Shown: one piece after another, positions 28,439-37,055 of the stretch
How the letters are laid out: each line of letters begins with the position of its first letter
Numbering within the stretch: position 1 is the stretch's first letter
From: Geminicoccaceae bacterium
GTDB lineage: Bacteria; Pseudomonadota; Alphaproteobacteria; Geminicoccales; Geminicoccaceae
NCBI GenBank assembly: GCA_025054575.1
Contig: JANWZN010000004.1
Location: forward strand, 1-58,342
Length of the DNA stretch: 58,342 nt
Reading direction: 5' to 3'
Translations under genes and position numbers: made by a program
The notes under the pieces: model-generated
Told to the model about the DNA's origin: nothing
The model's database searches: none
What the model saw: only the letters and a program-made list of their open reading frames with translations

Positions 28439-29871
28439 CGTGGCGGCCCGAGCCGGAAGGGCGGCCTGCGATCGGGATAGGTCGTGACGACCGCCACCGG
28501 CAGGACCCGGCGCGGGCCCGCGAGCTCGAGCCGATGCCGGGCGAGCAGCACGCCCAGCACGGTGGCCGCCTCGACCAGCGCGAACTGGGCGCCGATGCAC
28601 ACCCTGGGGCCGATCCCGAACGGCAGATAAGCGAAGCGGTCGACCGGCGGCGCGCCCGGCAGGAAGCGGCTCGGGTCGAACCGGTCCGGCTCGGTCCAGA
28701 GCTTCGCGTGCCGATGCAAGACCCAGGGGGCGACGACGACGAGATCGCCGGGGGCCAGGCGATGGCCCGCGACCTCGTCCGGCGCGCGGGCCTCGCGGAC
28801 GATGGTGAAGGCCGGCGGGTAGAGCCGCAGTGCTTCCTGGACGACCGCGCGGATCAGCGGCAGGGCGGCGCGCGGTGCCGCCCCCGGCGACAGGTCTTGG
28901 CCGCGTACCTCTTCGGCCGCGGCCTCTTGCACCTCGGGGGCGAGCGCCAGCAGGTAGGCGGACCAGAAGAGGGCCAGGGCCGTCGTCTCGTGGCCGGCGA
29001 TGATGAAGGTGGCGATCTGGTCCAACAGCTCCTGCTCGGAGAAGCCGCGGCCGGTCTCCGGGTCGCGCGCCGTCACCAGCGCATCGAACAGATCCCGCGG
29101 CGGCTCCTCGATCCCGCGCGCCCGGCGATCGGCGACGATCTCGCCCACGAGCGCGAACCAGGACCGTCCGAACCGCCGGCGCAACAGTTCGGCCGGGCTC
29201 GGCCAGCCGGACGGAAGCGCCATGTCGAGAGGCGAGGGGCGCGCCAGCCGGGCGCCGAACCGCTCGAGCTGCTCCCGCAGTCGTCGCGCATAGGGCTCCA
29301 GCGACTGGGAGAAAAGGGCTTCGCCGGCGATCTCGAGCGCGAGCCGCTGGAAGAGGCCCAAGAGATCGACGAGCAAGCGACCCTCGGCCGCGAGCCGATC
29401 GAGGGCCGCGGCCGTACGTCGGGCCGCGATGCTCGCCACGAGCCCGAGGCTGCGGGGGGCGAAGGCCGGAGCGGCGGTCCGCCGCTGGAAGCGCCAGGCC
29501 TCGCCCTCGGCGAGAAAGAGCCCGTCGCCGATCATCGGATGCAGGATCCGCAGGGTCGCGGGCGTGCGGCCATAGGCCTCGGCATTGTCGACCAGGACCC
29601 GGCGGATCGCCGACGGCTCGTTGAGCAAGAGGCTCTGCCGACCGAGGAAGGGTCCGGCGATCACGAGTTCGCGATAAGCGGGCTCGCCCCAGGTCGCCAG
29701 CGCGTTGCGGCGGAGCTGGAGGAGGGTCCGCCACTGCGGGCGCGGCGCCGATGGCGGCTTGGGCCGAGGCGGCCGCGGCAGCACCCAGTCCGCCGCGAAC
29801 CCCCGACCCGTGCCGTCGCTCGCCGAAACCGGCCCCATGCCCCGCTCCAACTCCCGTCCGACGCAGAGCAT
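28435..29871 (-). CDS. Cytochrome P450
   Basis: Heme monooxygenase of 478 residues. All core elements are present: the oxygen-activating I-helix motif IIAGHETTALAL near 288-299, the K-helix ExxR in EALRLYPPAF, the WVLHRHAKLWTEPDRFDP region, and the heme-binding cysteine in FGIGPRVCIGAQFA near 420. Length and motifs resemble CYP102/CYP4-like fatty-acid hydroxylases, but the substrate is not predictable. An alternative start is the internal Met at residue 12 (29838). No ferredoxin or reductase gene is adjacent. The downstream thiol protein overlaps it by four bases. Confidence 0.92.
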   Translation of the reverse strand: MLCVGRELERGMGPVSASDGTGRGFAADWVLPRPPRPKPPSAPRPQWRTLLQLRRNALATWGEPAYRELVIAGPFLGRQSLLLNEPSAIRRVLVDNAEAYGRTPATLRILHPMIGDGLFLAEGEAWRFQRRTAAPAFAPRSLGLVASIAARRTAAALDRLAAEGRLLVDLLGLFQRLALEIAGEALFSQSLEPYARRLREQLERFGARLARPSPLDMALPSGWPSPAELLRRRFGRSWFALVGEIVADRRARGIEEPPRDLFDALVTARDPETGRGFSEQELLDQIATFIIAGHETTALALFWSAYLLALAPEVQEAAAEEVRGQDLSPGAAPRAALPLIRAVVQEALRLYPPAFTIVREARAPDEVAGHRLAPGDLVVVAPWVLHRHAKLWTEPDRFDPSRFLPGAPPVDRFAYLPFGIGPRVCIGAQFALVEAATVLGVLLARHRLELAGPRRVLPVAVVTTYPDRRPPFRLGPPR

Positions 29872-29918
29872 ACGTTCGCCATCGCCGCCCGGGTCAAGGC
29901 CGCGCGCCCCGGACGTGT

Positions 29919-30569
29919 TCAGAGATCGAGCACGAGGTCGAACCGACCCGTGAGCGCCCCGGCTTCACCGCCCTCGGCCGGGCGTAGCGGCACCGTGAGC
30001 GCCTCGCGATCGGCCGGATCGCGCAGCGAACGATAGAGGGCGTCGCGCTCGTTCAAAGGCTCGCCCGCGACGTACATCTGGGTGACGAAGCGCATCCGCC
30101 GCGGAACCAGCACGGCCACATGGATATGCGGGGCGCGGCCGGGATAGGGAACGGGTCGGATCGTTCGGAACCGATAGCCGCCATCGGCCCGCACCAACGT
30201 GCGGCCGTAGCCCTGAAAGCCGGGATCGGCCATCTCCTGCAACGGTGCGCGCGGGTGGCGATAGACCCCGTGCGCGTCGCACTGCCAGATCTCGACCACG
30301 GCCTCCGGCAGAGGCCGGCCCCAGCGGTCGACGATCCGCCCCTCGAGATGCAGGAGCGTGCCGATCGCCTCGCTCGCCCGGCCGGCCACCCGCACGAGGT
30401 CGTGGTCGTGGTCGCTCGGCAGCGTGGTCGGGTAGAACGGTCCTTCGGTCTGCGCAGGCGTGGGGCGCAACGGTGCAGCGGCCGGCCAACGGGGCGCGAG
30501 CGCTGCCAACGAGACGGCCGCACCGCCCGCGAGCAGCCGGCGGCGCACCGGATCGATCGACCTTGCCAC
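29919..30569 (-). CDS. Exported intradiol ring-cleavage dioxygenase
   Basis: A 216-residue relative of the protocatechuate 3,4-dioxygenase family, which opens catechol-type rings between the hydroxyls using non-heme Fe(III). The N-terminus is a twin-arginine signal (VRRRLLAGGAAVSLAALA). The family pattern TEGPFYP follows at about 41-47, EIWQCDAHGVYRHP carries a likely Tyr iron ligand, and YPGRAPHIHVAV supplies a Tyr and the His-x-His pair. The protein is shorter than cytosolic PcaG/PcaH between the last Tyr and the histidines, as in exported members. It lies 47 bases upstream of the P450 gene, same strand. Confidence 0.85.
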   Translation of the reverse strand: MARSIDPVRRRLLAGGAAVSLAALAPRWPAAAPLRPTPAQTEGPFYPTTLPSDHDHDLVRVAGRASEAIGTLLHLEGRIVDRWGRPLPEAVVEIWQCDAHGVYRHPRAPLQEMADPGFQGYGRTLVRADGGYRFRTIRPVPYPGRAPHIHVAVLVPRRMRFVTQMYVAGEPLNERDALYRSLRDPADREALTVPLRPAEGGEAGALTGRFDLVLDL

Positions 30570-30619
30570 GATCCTCCTCCCGAGCCTGACAGGCGACGGG
30601 ACAAAGATGGGGCGCCCGT

Positions 30620-30641
30620 GCGGCGGGGAAAGCCCCGCCGC
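30620..30641 (-). terminator. Hairpin after the orphan TRAP binding protein
   Basis: Nine-base fully paired arms (GCGGCGGGG and CCCCGCCGC) around a four-base loop start 11 bases past the stop at 30652. A weak T-rich patch follows on the minus strand. It is a likely terminator separating this gene from the dioxygenase. Confidence 0.5.
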
Positions 30642-30651
30642 CGGCCCATGG

Positions 30652-31752
30652 TCAGGCTTTGGTCCGCAGTCGAATCATGTAGGTATCGTAGGTGTATTCG
30701 GCGACCTGCCACCAGAGATACTGCTCGCCGCGATAGGCGACAACGCTGTCGTGCAGCTCCTTGAAGTCTGGATTCTCCTTCGAGAGTTCGGCGTAGAGCT
30801 CTTTGGCGGCGTTGAAGCAGGCCTCCATGACCTCGCCCGGGAACGGCCGCAACTGCGCACCGGCGGCGACCAGCCGCTTGAGGGCTCCCGGGTTCACGTG
30901 ATCGTACTTGGCCATCATCCAGACGTTCGACTGGGCGGCGGCGGTGTGGCAGACGTCTTTGTAGAGCTTCGGCAACTCGTTCCATTTGTCGAGATTGAAA
31001 ATCACGTGGGGGCAGGGGCCGGGCTCCCACCAGCCCGGGTAATAATAGAATTTGGCCACCTTGTAGAAGCCGAGCTTCTCGTCGTCGTAAGGTCCCACCC
31101 ACTCGGCGGCGTCGATCGTGCCCTTCTCGAGCGCCGGGTAGATGTCACCGGCAGCGATCTGCTGCGGGACCACGCCGAGCCGCTGCAGGATGCGGCCGGA
31201 GAAGCCACCGACCCGGAACTTGAGGCCCTTCAGGTCGTCGATCGACTTGATTTCTTTTCGGAACCAGCCTCCCATCTGGCAGTTGGTGTTGCCGGCCGGA
31301 ATGCCGTAGACGTTGAACTTGGCGAGGAACTTGTTGACGAGCTCGTGGCCGCCGCCGTGATAGAACCAGGCGTTCATCATCCGCGCGTTGAGCCCGAACG
31401 GCAGGGCGGTGCCGAAGGTGAACGCCGGGTTCTTGCCGAAGTAATAGTAGGTCGGGGTCTGCCCGCACTCGACGGTGTTGTTCTGGACGGCATCGAGGAC
31501 CTGCAGGCCCGGGACGATCTCGCCGGCGGCGAACAGCTGGATCTGGAACTTGCCGTCGGTCAGCTCGGCCACGGTCTTGCAGAACAAGTCCGCACCACCG
31601 TAAAGCGTATCGAGTGATTTCGGAAAGCTCGAGGCCATCCGCCATCGGATCTCGGGCATGCTCTGGGCGATCGCCGGTGCCGGCACGCTGCTCGCCACCC
31701 CGGCCGCGGCGCCGGCCGCGAGCCCGCCGACGAGCCCCCGTCGCTTCATCAT
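30652..31752 (-). CDS. TRAP transporter solute-binding protein, TakP-like (2-oxoacid type), orphan
   Basis: A 366-residue receptor with a twin-arginine-type signal (MMKRRGLVGGLAAGAAAG, cleavage after AIAQ). It follows the TakP pattern: RWRMASSFPKSLDTLYGGA, TYYYFGKNPAFTFGTALPFG, GIPAGNTNCQMGGWFRKEI, DIYPALEKGTIDAAEWVGP and YYYPGWWEPGP. Known TakP binds pyruvate and other 2-oxoacids with a cation through the conserved Trp/Arg residues. No DctQ or DctM gene is next to it, so it must share a permease encoded elsewhere or serve another role. Confidence 0.88.
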   Translation of the reverse strand: MMKRRGLVGGLAAGAAAGVASSVPAPAIAQSMPEIRWRMASSFPKSLDTLYGGADLFCKTVAELTDGKFQIQLFAAGEIVPGLQVLDAVQNNTVECGQTPTYYYFGKNPAFTFGTALPFGLNARMMNAWFYHGGGHELVNKFLAKFNVYGIPAGNTNCQMGGWFRKEIKSIDDLKGLKFRVGGFSGRILQRLGVVPQQIAAGDIYPALEKGTIDAAEWVGPYDDEKLGFYKVAKFYYYPGWWEPGPCPHVIFNLDKWNELPKLYKDVCHTAAAQSNVWMMAKYDHVNPGALKRLVAAGAQLRPFPGEVMEACFNAAKELYAELSKENPDFKELHDSVVAYRGEQYLWWQVAEYTYDTYMIRLRTKA

Positions 31753-31851
31753 GTCGACTGCCTCCCCTGCACGCGGCGCTGGGCGCGCCGCAGCGGGCGG
31801 GAGCTTAGACCGCCGGGCGAGGCGTGCAACGGTCGGCGGCGGGCCGAGCGC

Positions 31852-32331
31852 TCAGCGGCGCGGCGGTTCGGGCAGCAGCTCGCGGCAGCGCTCGATCCGC
31901 TCGACCCGGCCGACCGCACCGTCGAGCAGCCGACCGAGCCCGACCCGGTCGCCCTCGAGCCCGACCGCTTCCACGGTGAGCCGGCAGCTCGCGGCATCGA
32001 GGATCCCGCGGCCGCGGACGATCGCAGTGTGATCGAAGAGAGTCAGCTCGCGGCCGACCAGTCCGCCGAGCCCGGCCGGAACCGCCTGCACCTGGCGGTT
32101 GCGGAGTGCGGCCTCGCCCTCCACGCGCCAGCGATCGCCGCCTAGGGGAAAGACCGTCACACGCCGTAACCTCGCTTCTCGGCGGTTGCCCTGGCAGACC
32201 CGTGCGCAGGCATCCGCGAGCCGGCCGGCGAGGTCGGGTCGGGCCGCGACCCGGGCGGTGACGTCGACCGGCTCGGCCGGGCTCGCGGCGCTGGCCAGCA
32301 GCGCGCAGCAGGCGAGAGCGAGTGCCCGCAT
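31852..32331 (-). CDS. Exported hypothetical protein
   Basis: A 159-residue protein I do not recognise. ATG 32331 gives a good signal peptide (MRALALACCALLASAASPAEP); the frame is open to 32385 but that longer form would bury it. The mature part has two Cys near the N-terminus (DACARVCQG) and one each in DAASCRLTV and ERCRELLP, consistent with periplasmic disulfides. Strand-rich patterns (RWRVEGEAALRNRQVQAV, LTLFDHTAIVRGRGILD) suggest a small beta domain. It starts 22 bases after polA and may be co-transcribed. Confidence 0.6.
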   Translation of the reverse strand: MRALALACCALLASAASPAEPVDVTARVAARPDLAGRLADACARVCQGNRREARLRRVTVFPLGGDRWRVEGEAALRNRQVQAVPAGLGGLVGRELTLFDHTAIVRGRGILDAASCRLTVEAVGLEGDRVGLGRLLDGAVGRVERIERCRELLPEPPRR

Positions 32332-32353
32332 CCGCCGTGTCCAGCGGGGCTCC

Positions 32354-35083
32354 TCAGTGAGCGTCGTCCCAGCTCGCCCCGGCACCGGTGTCGACCACGA
32401 GCGGCACCGAGAGCTGTGCCGCCCCTTCCATGACGCTTTTGACCAGCTTCGCGGTCGGCTCGACGTCGTCCTCCGGCACCTCGAGCAAGAGCTCGTCGTG
32501 TACCTGCAACAAGAGCCGCGCCCTCGAGCCCTCCCGCTCGAGCGCGCGTGCGACCCGGATCATCGCACGCTTGACGATGTCGGCGGCGGTGCCCTGGATC
32601 GGGGCGTTGATCGCTTGCCGCTCGGCATAGGAGCGCCGCGACGGCAGCCGGTTGGTGATGTCCGGGATCCAACAGCGGCGGCCGAAGAGCGTCGTTACGT
32701 ATCCCTTCTCGCGGGCTTCCGCCTTGGCCCGCTCCATGTAGTCGCGGATGCCGGGATATTGCTCGAAATACCGGTCGATATAGGCCTTGGCCTCGGCCTG
32801 CGGGATGCCGAGCCTCTGCGAAAGCCCGAAGGCGCCGATACCGTAGACGATCCCGTAATTGATCATCTTGGCCGAGCGACGGAGTTCGGCCGGTACCTGG
32901 TCGACCGGGATCTTGAACATTTGCGCCGCGGTGAGGCTGTGGATGTCGAGCCCCTTGGCGAAGGCTTCCTTCAGGGGCGCGATGTCGGCGATGTGGGCCA
33001 GCACCCGGAGCTCGATTTGCGAATAGTCCGCACTCAACAATTTGTGTCCCGATTCGGCCACGAAGGCAGCGCGGATCTTCCGCCCCTCGGGCGTGCGCAC
33101 CGGGATGTTCTGGAGGTTGGGCTCGGTCGAGGAGAGCCTGCCCGTATTGGTCGCGGCCAGCATGTAGGCGGTGTGGACCCGGCCGGTCCGCGGGTCGATC
33201 TGCTCGACGAGCGCGTCCGTGTAGGTGCGGGTGAGCTTCTGCAGCTGGCGCCATTCGAGGATCACGCGCGGCAGCTCGTGGCCCTGGGCGGCCAGCTCTT
33301 CGAGCACCTCCGCACTGGTGGCGTAGGCGCCCGTCTTGGTCTTGCGCCCCGCCCCGCCCATCCCGAGCTCATCGAACAGGACCTCGCCCAGTTGCTTGGG
33401 CGAGCCCAGGTTGAACGGCCGCCCGGCGAGCTTGGTCGCCCGCTCTTCGAGGGCCGCCATCTCCCGGCCGAACACGGCCGAGAGCGCCCGCAGCTTGTCG
33501 GCGTCGACCCGGATCCCGGCCCGCTCCATGGCAGCGACGATCGGCGGCAGCGGTCGCTCGATCCGCTCGTAGAGCGCCATCATCCGCTCCTCGAGGAGCC
33601 GCGGCCGTATCGCCAGCCACAGTCGGAGCGTCACCTCGGCGTCCTCGGCGGCATACTCGGTGGCCTTGTCGATCGGCACCCGCTCGAAGCCGATCTGGCC
33701 CGAGCCTTTGCCGCAGACCGCCTCGTAGGGGACGGTCTCGTAATCGAGCCAGCGCTTGGCGAGCTCGTCCATCCCGTGGCCGTGCTTGCCGCCGTCGAGC
33801 GCGTAGGAGAGCAGCATCGTATCGTCGAGTGGCTCGATGCGCCCGAGACCGGCGCGTGCGAGCACGGTCAGATCGTATTTGATGTTGTGCCCGATCTTGA
33901 GGATCGACGGGTCCTCGAGCACCCGTCGCAACCGCGCGAGCACGGCATCGAGCGGAGGTTGGCCGTCCAGGTGTCGGCCGGAGGCGTCGCGATGGCCGAG
34001 GGGCACATAGAACCCTTCACCCGGCTCGACCGCCAGGCTCACGCCCACGAGCTCGGCCTTCATCACGTCGAGCGAGGTCGTCTCGGTGTCGATCGCGAGC
34101 CGGCCCAGGGCGTCGGCCCGGGCGAGCACCGCGTCGAGCTCGGCCGGCGTGCGGATGGTGGTCCATCGCCGTGCCGTGGTCGTCGTCTTGGCCTCGACAC
34201 GTTGGACTTCCGCCGCCTCGGCCAGCTCCTTGATCCGGCCGACGAGCGAGCGGAAGCCGTTCTCCTGACAGAACGCCAACAGCCTCTTGGCGTCGAGCGG
34301 CTTGCGACGGGCCTCCTCGATCGGCACGGGCAGCGGCACGTCGCGCTTGAGGCCCACGAGCTCGTACGAAAGCCGCGCCTTGTCCGCGCTCTGCGCCAGA
34401 GTCTCGCGTCGTTTGGGCTGCTTGATCCGATCCAGGTTGGCGAGCAGCGCTTCGAGCGAGCCGAACTCCTCGAGCAGCTGGGCCGCGGTCTTGGGGCCGA
34501 TCCCGGGCACCCCGGGCACGTTATCGGAACTGTCGCCGGTCAAGGCCAACAGGTCGCGGACCTTCTCGGGCGGCACCCCCATGCGCTCGATCACCGCCGC
34601 CCGGTCGATCGGCTTCTGCTTCAGCGGGTCCCACATCGCCACGCCGGGGCCGACGAGCTGCATGAGGTCCTTGTCAGAGGAGACGATGAGCACCTCCTCG
34701 CCGGCCGCGCGCGCCGCCTCGACATAAGACGCGATCACGTCGTCGGCCTCGAAGCCCTCGAGCTCGACGACCGGAAGCGCGAAGGCGCGGGCCGCCTCGC
34801 GCACGAGCGGGAACTGCGGGACGAGTTCGGGCGGCGCCTCCTCCCGGTTGGCCTTGTAGGCCTCGTAGATGTCGTTCCTGAAGCTCTTCTTGCCGGCGTC
34901 GAAGACTACGACGACGTGGTCGTCGGGATGCTCCTGGAGGAGCTTCCAGAGCATGTTGGTGAAGCCGAAGACGGCGTTGACCGGCGTACCGTCCGGCCGC
35001 GTCATCGGCGGCAGGGCGAAGAAGGCCCGGAAAATGTACCCGGAGCCGTCGACCAGGACGAGTCGGCGCTTCCCCTCGCTCAT
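32354..35083 (-). CDS. polA: DNA polymerase I
   Basis: Repairs DNA and removes RNA primers. The 909-residue protein has all three domains: an N-terminal 5' nuclease (about 1-290, with VFDAGKKSFRNDIYEAYKAN and LTGDSSDNVPGVPGIG), a 3'-5' proofreading exonuclease (about 310-500, acidic motif LAIDTETTSLD, later HNIKYD), and the polymerase domain with motif A DYSQIELRVLAH, motif B RRSAKMINYGIVYG and motif C LLQVHDELLLEV. Proofreading residues appear intact, unlike in Taq-type enzymes. Confidence 0.97.
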   Translation of the reverse strand: MSEGKRRLVLVDGSGYIFRAFFALPPMTRPDGTPVNAVFGFTNMLWKLLQEHPDDHVVVVFDAGKKSFRNDIYEAYKANREEAPPELVPQFPLVREAARAFALPVVELEGFEADDVIASYVEAARAAGEEVLIVSSDKDLMQLVGPGVAMWDPLKQKPIDRAAVIERMGVPPEKVRDLLALTGDSSDNVPGVPGIGPKTAAQLLEEFGSLEALLANLDRIKQPKRRETLAQSADKARLSYELVGLKRDVPLPVPIEEARRKPLDAKRLLAFCQENGFRSLVGRIKELAEAAEVQRVEAKTTTTARRWTTIRTPAELDAVLARADALGRLAIDTETTSLDVMKAELVGVSLAVEPGEGFYVPLGHRDASGRHLDGQPPLDAVLARLRRVLEDPSILKIGHNIKYDLTVLARAGLGRIEPLDDTMLLSYALDGGKHGHGMDELAKRWLDYETVPYEAVCGKGSGQIGFERVPIDKATEYAAEDAEVTLRLWLAIRPRLLEERMMALYERIERPLPPIVAAMERAGIRVDADKLRALSAVFGREMAALEERATKLAGRPFNLGSPKQLGEVLFDELGMGGAGRKTKTGAYATSAEVLEELAAQGHELPRVILEWRQLQKLTRTYTDALVEQIDPRTGRVHTAYMLAATNTGRLSSTEPNLQNIPVRTPEGRKIRAAFVAESGHKLLSADYSQIELRVLAHIADIAPLKEAFAKGLDIHSLTAAQMFKIPVDQVPAELRRSAKMINYGIVYGIGAFGLSQRLGIPQAEAKAYIDRYFEQYPGIRDYMERAKAEAREKGYVTTLFGRRCWIPDITNRLPSRRSYAERQAINAPIQGTAADIVKRAMIRVARALEREGSRARLLLQVHDELLLEVPEDDVEPTAKLVKSVMEGAAQLSVPLVVDTGAGASWDDAH

Positions 35084-35449
35084 GGCGGAAGGCTAGCGCG
35101 CCCCCCGCCCCCGGGCCAGGGGCCGCGGGACCGGCCGGGCCCGGCCGCGCCGGACGCGGGCTCCTCGCTTCGGCGCTCGCAGCGATCGCGGGCGAACACG
35201 ACGCCGCCGACCTCCGCTACGCCGAGGCCCTCCTCGCCTGTGTCGGCCGAGCCCGGCCGCGCACCGGGGCGCGCACGGGGGAAATCGCTCGAGCGGGTGG
35301 GGCGAATCGCGCGTCGGCCTCGGGCCGGGGCCGGCACGGCCCGGAAAAATCGAGCCGCGACAACGGGTCGGCCGGTCGGCACGGGTCCTGCTCGAAGGCT
35401 CGCAGCCGGGTGCGGTGGTGGCACCCGGCCGCAACCGAGGGAGCATCCG
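35084..35449. other. Intergenic region between polA and the PepSY gene
   Basis: About 366 bases between divergent genes. I see no convincing gene, promoter or repeat; translations are shadow-like. It presumably contains the promoters of polA and the PepSY gene. Confidence 0.4.
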
Positions 35450-35716
35450 ATGCGTCTCGTTCCCCTTCTCGCCGGCGCCGTCCTTGTCTTCGCGAGCGCC
35501 GCCGCGGCGGCCGCCGACATCTGCCCGAGCGTAGCCAAGGAGCGCTGGCTGTCGAAGGAGGCGATCGCCGCCAAGGCCCGCGAGCTCGGCTACCAGGTGC
35601 GGATCGTCCAGGAGGAGCACGGCTGCTGGGAGGTCAAGGGCCTCGACGCCAAGGGTGCCAGGGTCGAGGTCTATTTCCACCCGGCGACCGCCGAGGTCGT
35701 GAAGGTCAAGGGCTGA
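35450..35716 (+). CDS. Exported PepSY-domain protein
   Basis: An 88-residue protein with a signal peptide (MRLVPLLAGAVLVFASAAAA) and a single PepSY-like fold: LSKEAIAAKARELGYQV, ILQEEHGCWEV-type strand and ARVEVYFHPATAEVVKVKG. PepSY domains are small periplasmic modules often near redox or two-component genes. ATG 35450 has a GAGGGAG just upstream. It is directly followed, in the same direction, by a cytochrome b561-type gene, the usual partner of exported PepSY proteins. Confidence 0.8.
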   Translation: MRLVPLLAGAVLVFASAAAAAADICPSVAKERWLSKEAIAAKARELGYQVRIVQEEHGCWEVKGLDAKGARVEVYFHPATAEVVKVKG

Positions 35717-35738
35717 GGCGCGCGGGGAGGGTCGATCG

Positions 35739-36327
35739 ATGCGGCCGCGGTTCCCGGCACGGTCCGGGTCTGGACGCTGGACGTCCGTCTGCTCCACTGG
35801 ACGCTCGCCGCGGCGGTCGCCACCGCCTGGTTCTCCGAGGCGGGCGAGCGGCTGCACGAGCGGGCGGGCTGGCTGGTCCTGGGGCTCGTGGCGGTGCGGA
35901 TCCTCTTGGGCTTCGTGGGCTCGCGCCACGCCCGCTTCACGGACTTCGTGCGCGGCCCGCGCGCGGTGCTCGCGACGCTCGCGGCGCTCGTCCGCGGCCG
36001 GCCCTCCCCGCATCTCGGTCACAATCCGGCAGGTGGTGCCATGATCCTGGCGCTCCTCGCGGGCCTCTTGGTCTCGGCCGGCTCCGGCGCGCTCATGGTC
36101 ACCGACCGCTTTTGGGCCACCCGCTTATCGAGGCCCTGCACGAGACGACCTCAAACCTCGTGGTCCTCCTCGTGCCGGTGCACGTGGCCGGCGCCCTGGT
36201 CTCGAGCCTGCTCGAGCGGCAGAACCTCGTCCTCTCCATGATCACCGGGAACAAGCGCTGGCCGCCGCCCGGGGCCGAGGCGGACGACGCCCGGCCGAGG
36301 CCGGCCGCCGCGCTGGTCGACTGCTAG
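35739..36327 (+). pseudogene. Cytochrome b561-family gene, frameshifted
   Basis: Two reading frames together make a di-heme membrane cytochrome b. The first (about 35760-36115) reads VRVWTLDVRLLHWTLAAAVA, FVGSRHARFTDFVRGP and GHNPAGGAMILALLAG. The second (about 36116-36327) continues as LIEALHETTSNLVVLLVPVH and SLLERQNLVLSMITGNKR. The join lies in a GGGCCACCC patch at about 36113-36124, where one extra base would restore the frame. The first frame also lacks an ATG/GTG/TTG start, while ATG 35739 is in yet another frame, so a second indel near 35745-35765 is likely. This is either real decay or assembly error in G/C runs. Confidence 0.75.
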
Positions 36328-37046
36328 TCCGGCACGGCGCGGCCGAGCTCGCGGGCGATCGCGAGGGCGGCCGCGCGCGGCCCGGGGGCGGCGGTGATCG
36401 GTCGGCCGATCACCAAGAGATCGGCGCCGCGGGCGAGGGCCTCGGCCGGTGTGGCGACCCGCTTCTGGTCGCCGGCCGCCTGGCCCGCGGGGCGGATCCC
36501 GGGCACCACGATCAGCGGCTCGGGCCCGAGCGCCTGCCGCACCGCGACGATCTCCTCGGGCGCGCAGACCACCCCGTCGAGGCCCGCCTCGCGGGCGAGG
36601 CGGGCAAGGCGCACCGCCTGCTCGAGCGGCGCACCCGCCACGCCGGTGGCCTCGAGGTCGGCGGCGTCGAGGCTCGTGAGCACGGTGACGGCCAGAAGCC
36701 GCGGCCGCACCGCCGCCGACCGAGCCGCCTGCACCGCCGCTTCGAGCATGGCCCGACCGCCGGCCGCGTGCACCGTCAAGAGGGCCACACCGAGCCCGGC
36801 TGCGGCGCGGACGGCACCGGCCACGGTGTTCGGGATGTCGTGCAGCTTGAGGTCGAGGAAGAGCGGCAGGCCGGTCGTGGCCAGCGCCCGCACCGCGGCC
36901 GGTCCTTCGGCCACGAACAGCTCGAGGCCGAGCTTGAGACCGCCGACCGCGCCCGCCAGATCGCGGGCGAGGGCGAGCGCACCGGCCAGGTCCGGCCGGT
37001 CGATCGCCGCCAGCACCGGGCCGGCGAATCCGCCTCGCGCCGTCAC
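36324..37046 (-). CDS. pyrF: Orotidine 5'-phosphate decarboxylase
   Basis: Makes UMP from OMP in pyrimidine synthesis. The 240-residue TIM barrel shows [15 protein letters not shown] at the N-terminus, [13 protein letters not shown], the catalytic [17 protein letters not shown] (Asp-Lys-His-Asp array), LLTVHAAGG, and the phosphate site VVPGIRP and [12 protein letters not shown]. The stop overlaps the end of the cytochrome b561 gene on the other strand by four bases. Confidence 0.96.
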   Translation of the reverse strand: MTARGGFAGPVLAAIDRPDLAGALALARDLAGAVGGLKLGLELFVAEGPAAVRALATTGLPLFLDLKLHDIPNTVAGAVRAAAGLGVALLTVHAAGGRAMLEAAVQAARSAAVRPRLLAVTVLTSLDAADLEATGVAGAPLEQAVRLARLAREAGLDGVVCAPEEIVAVRQALGPEPLIVVPGIRPAGQAAGDQKRVATPAEALARGADLLVIGRPITAAPGPRAAALAIARELGRAVPD

Positions 37047-37055
37047 GAGACCGGC

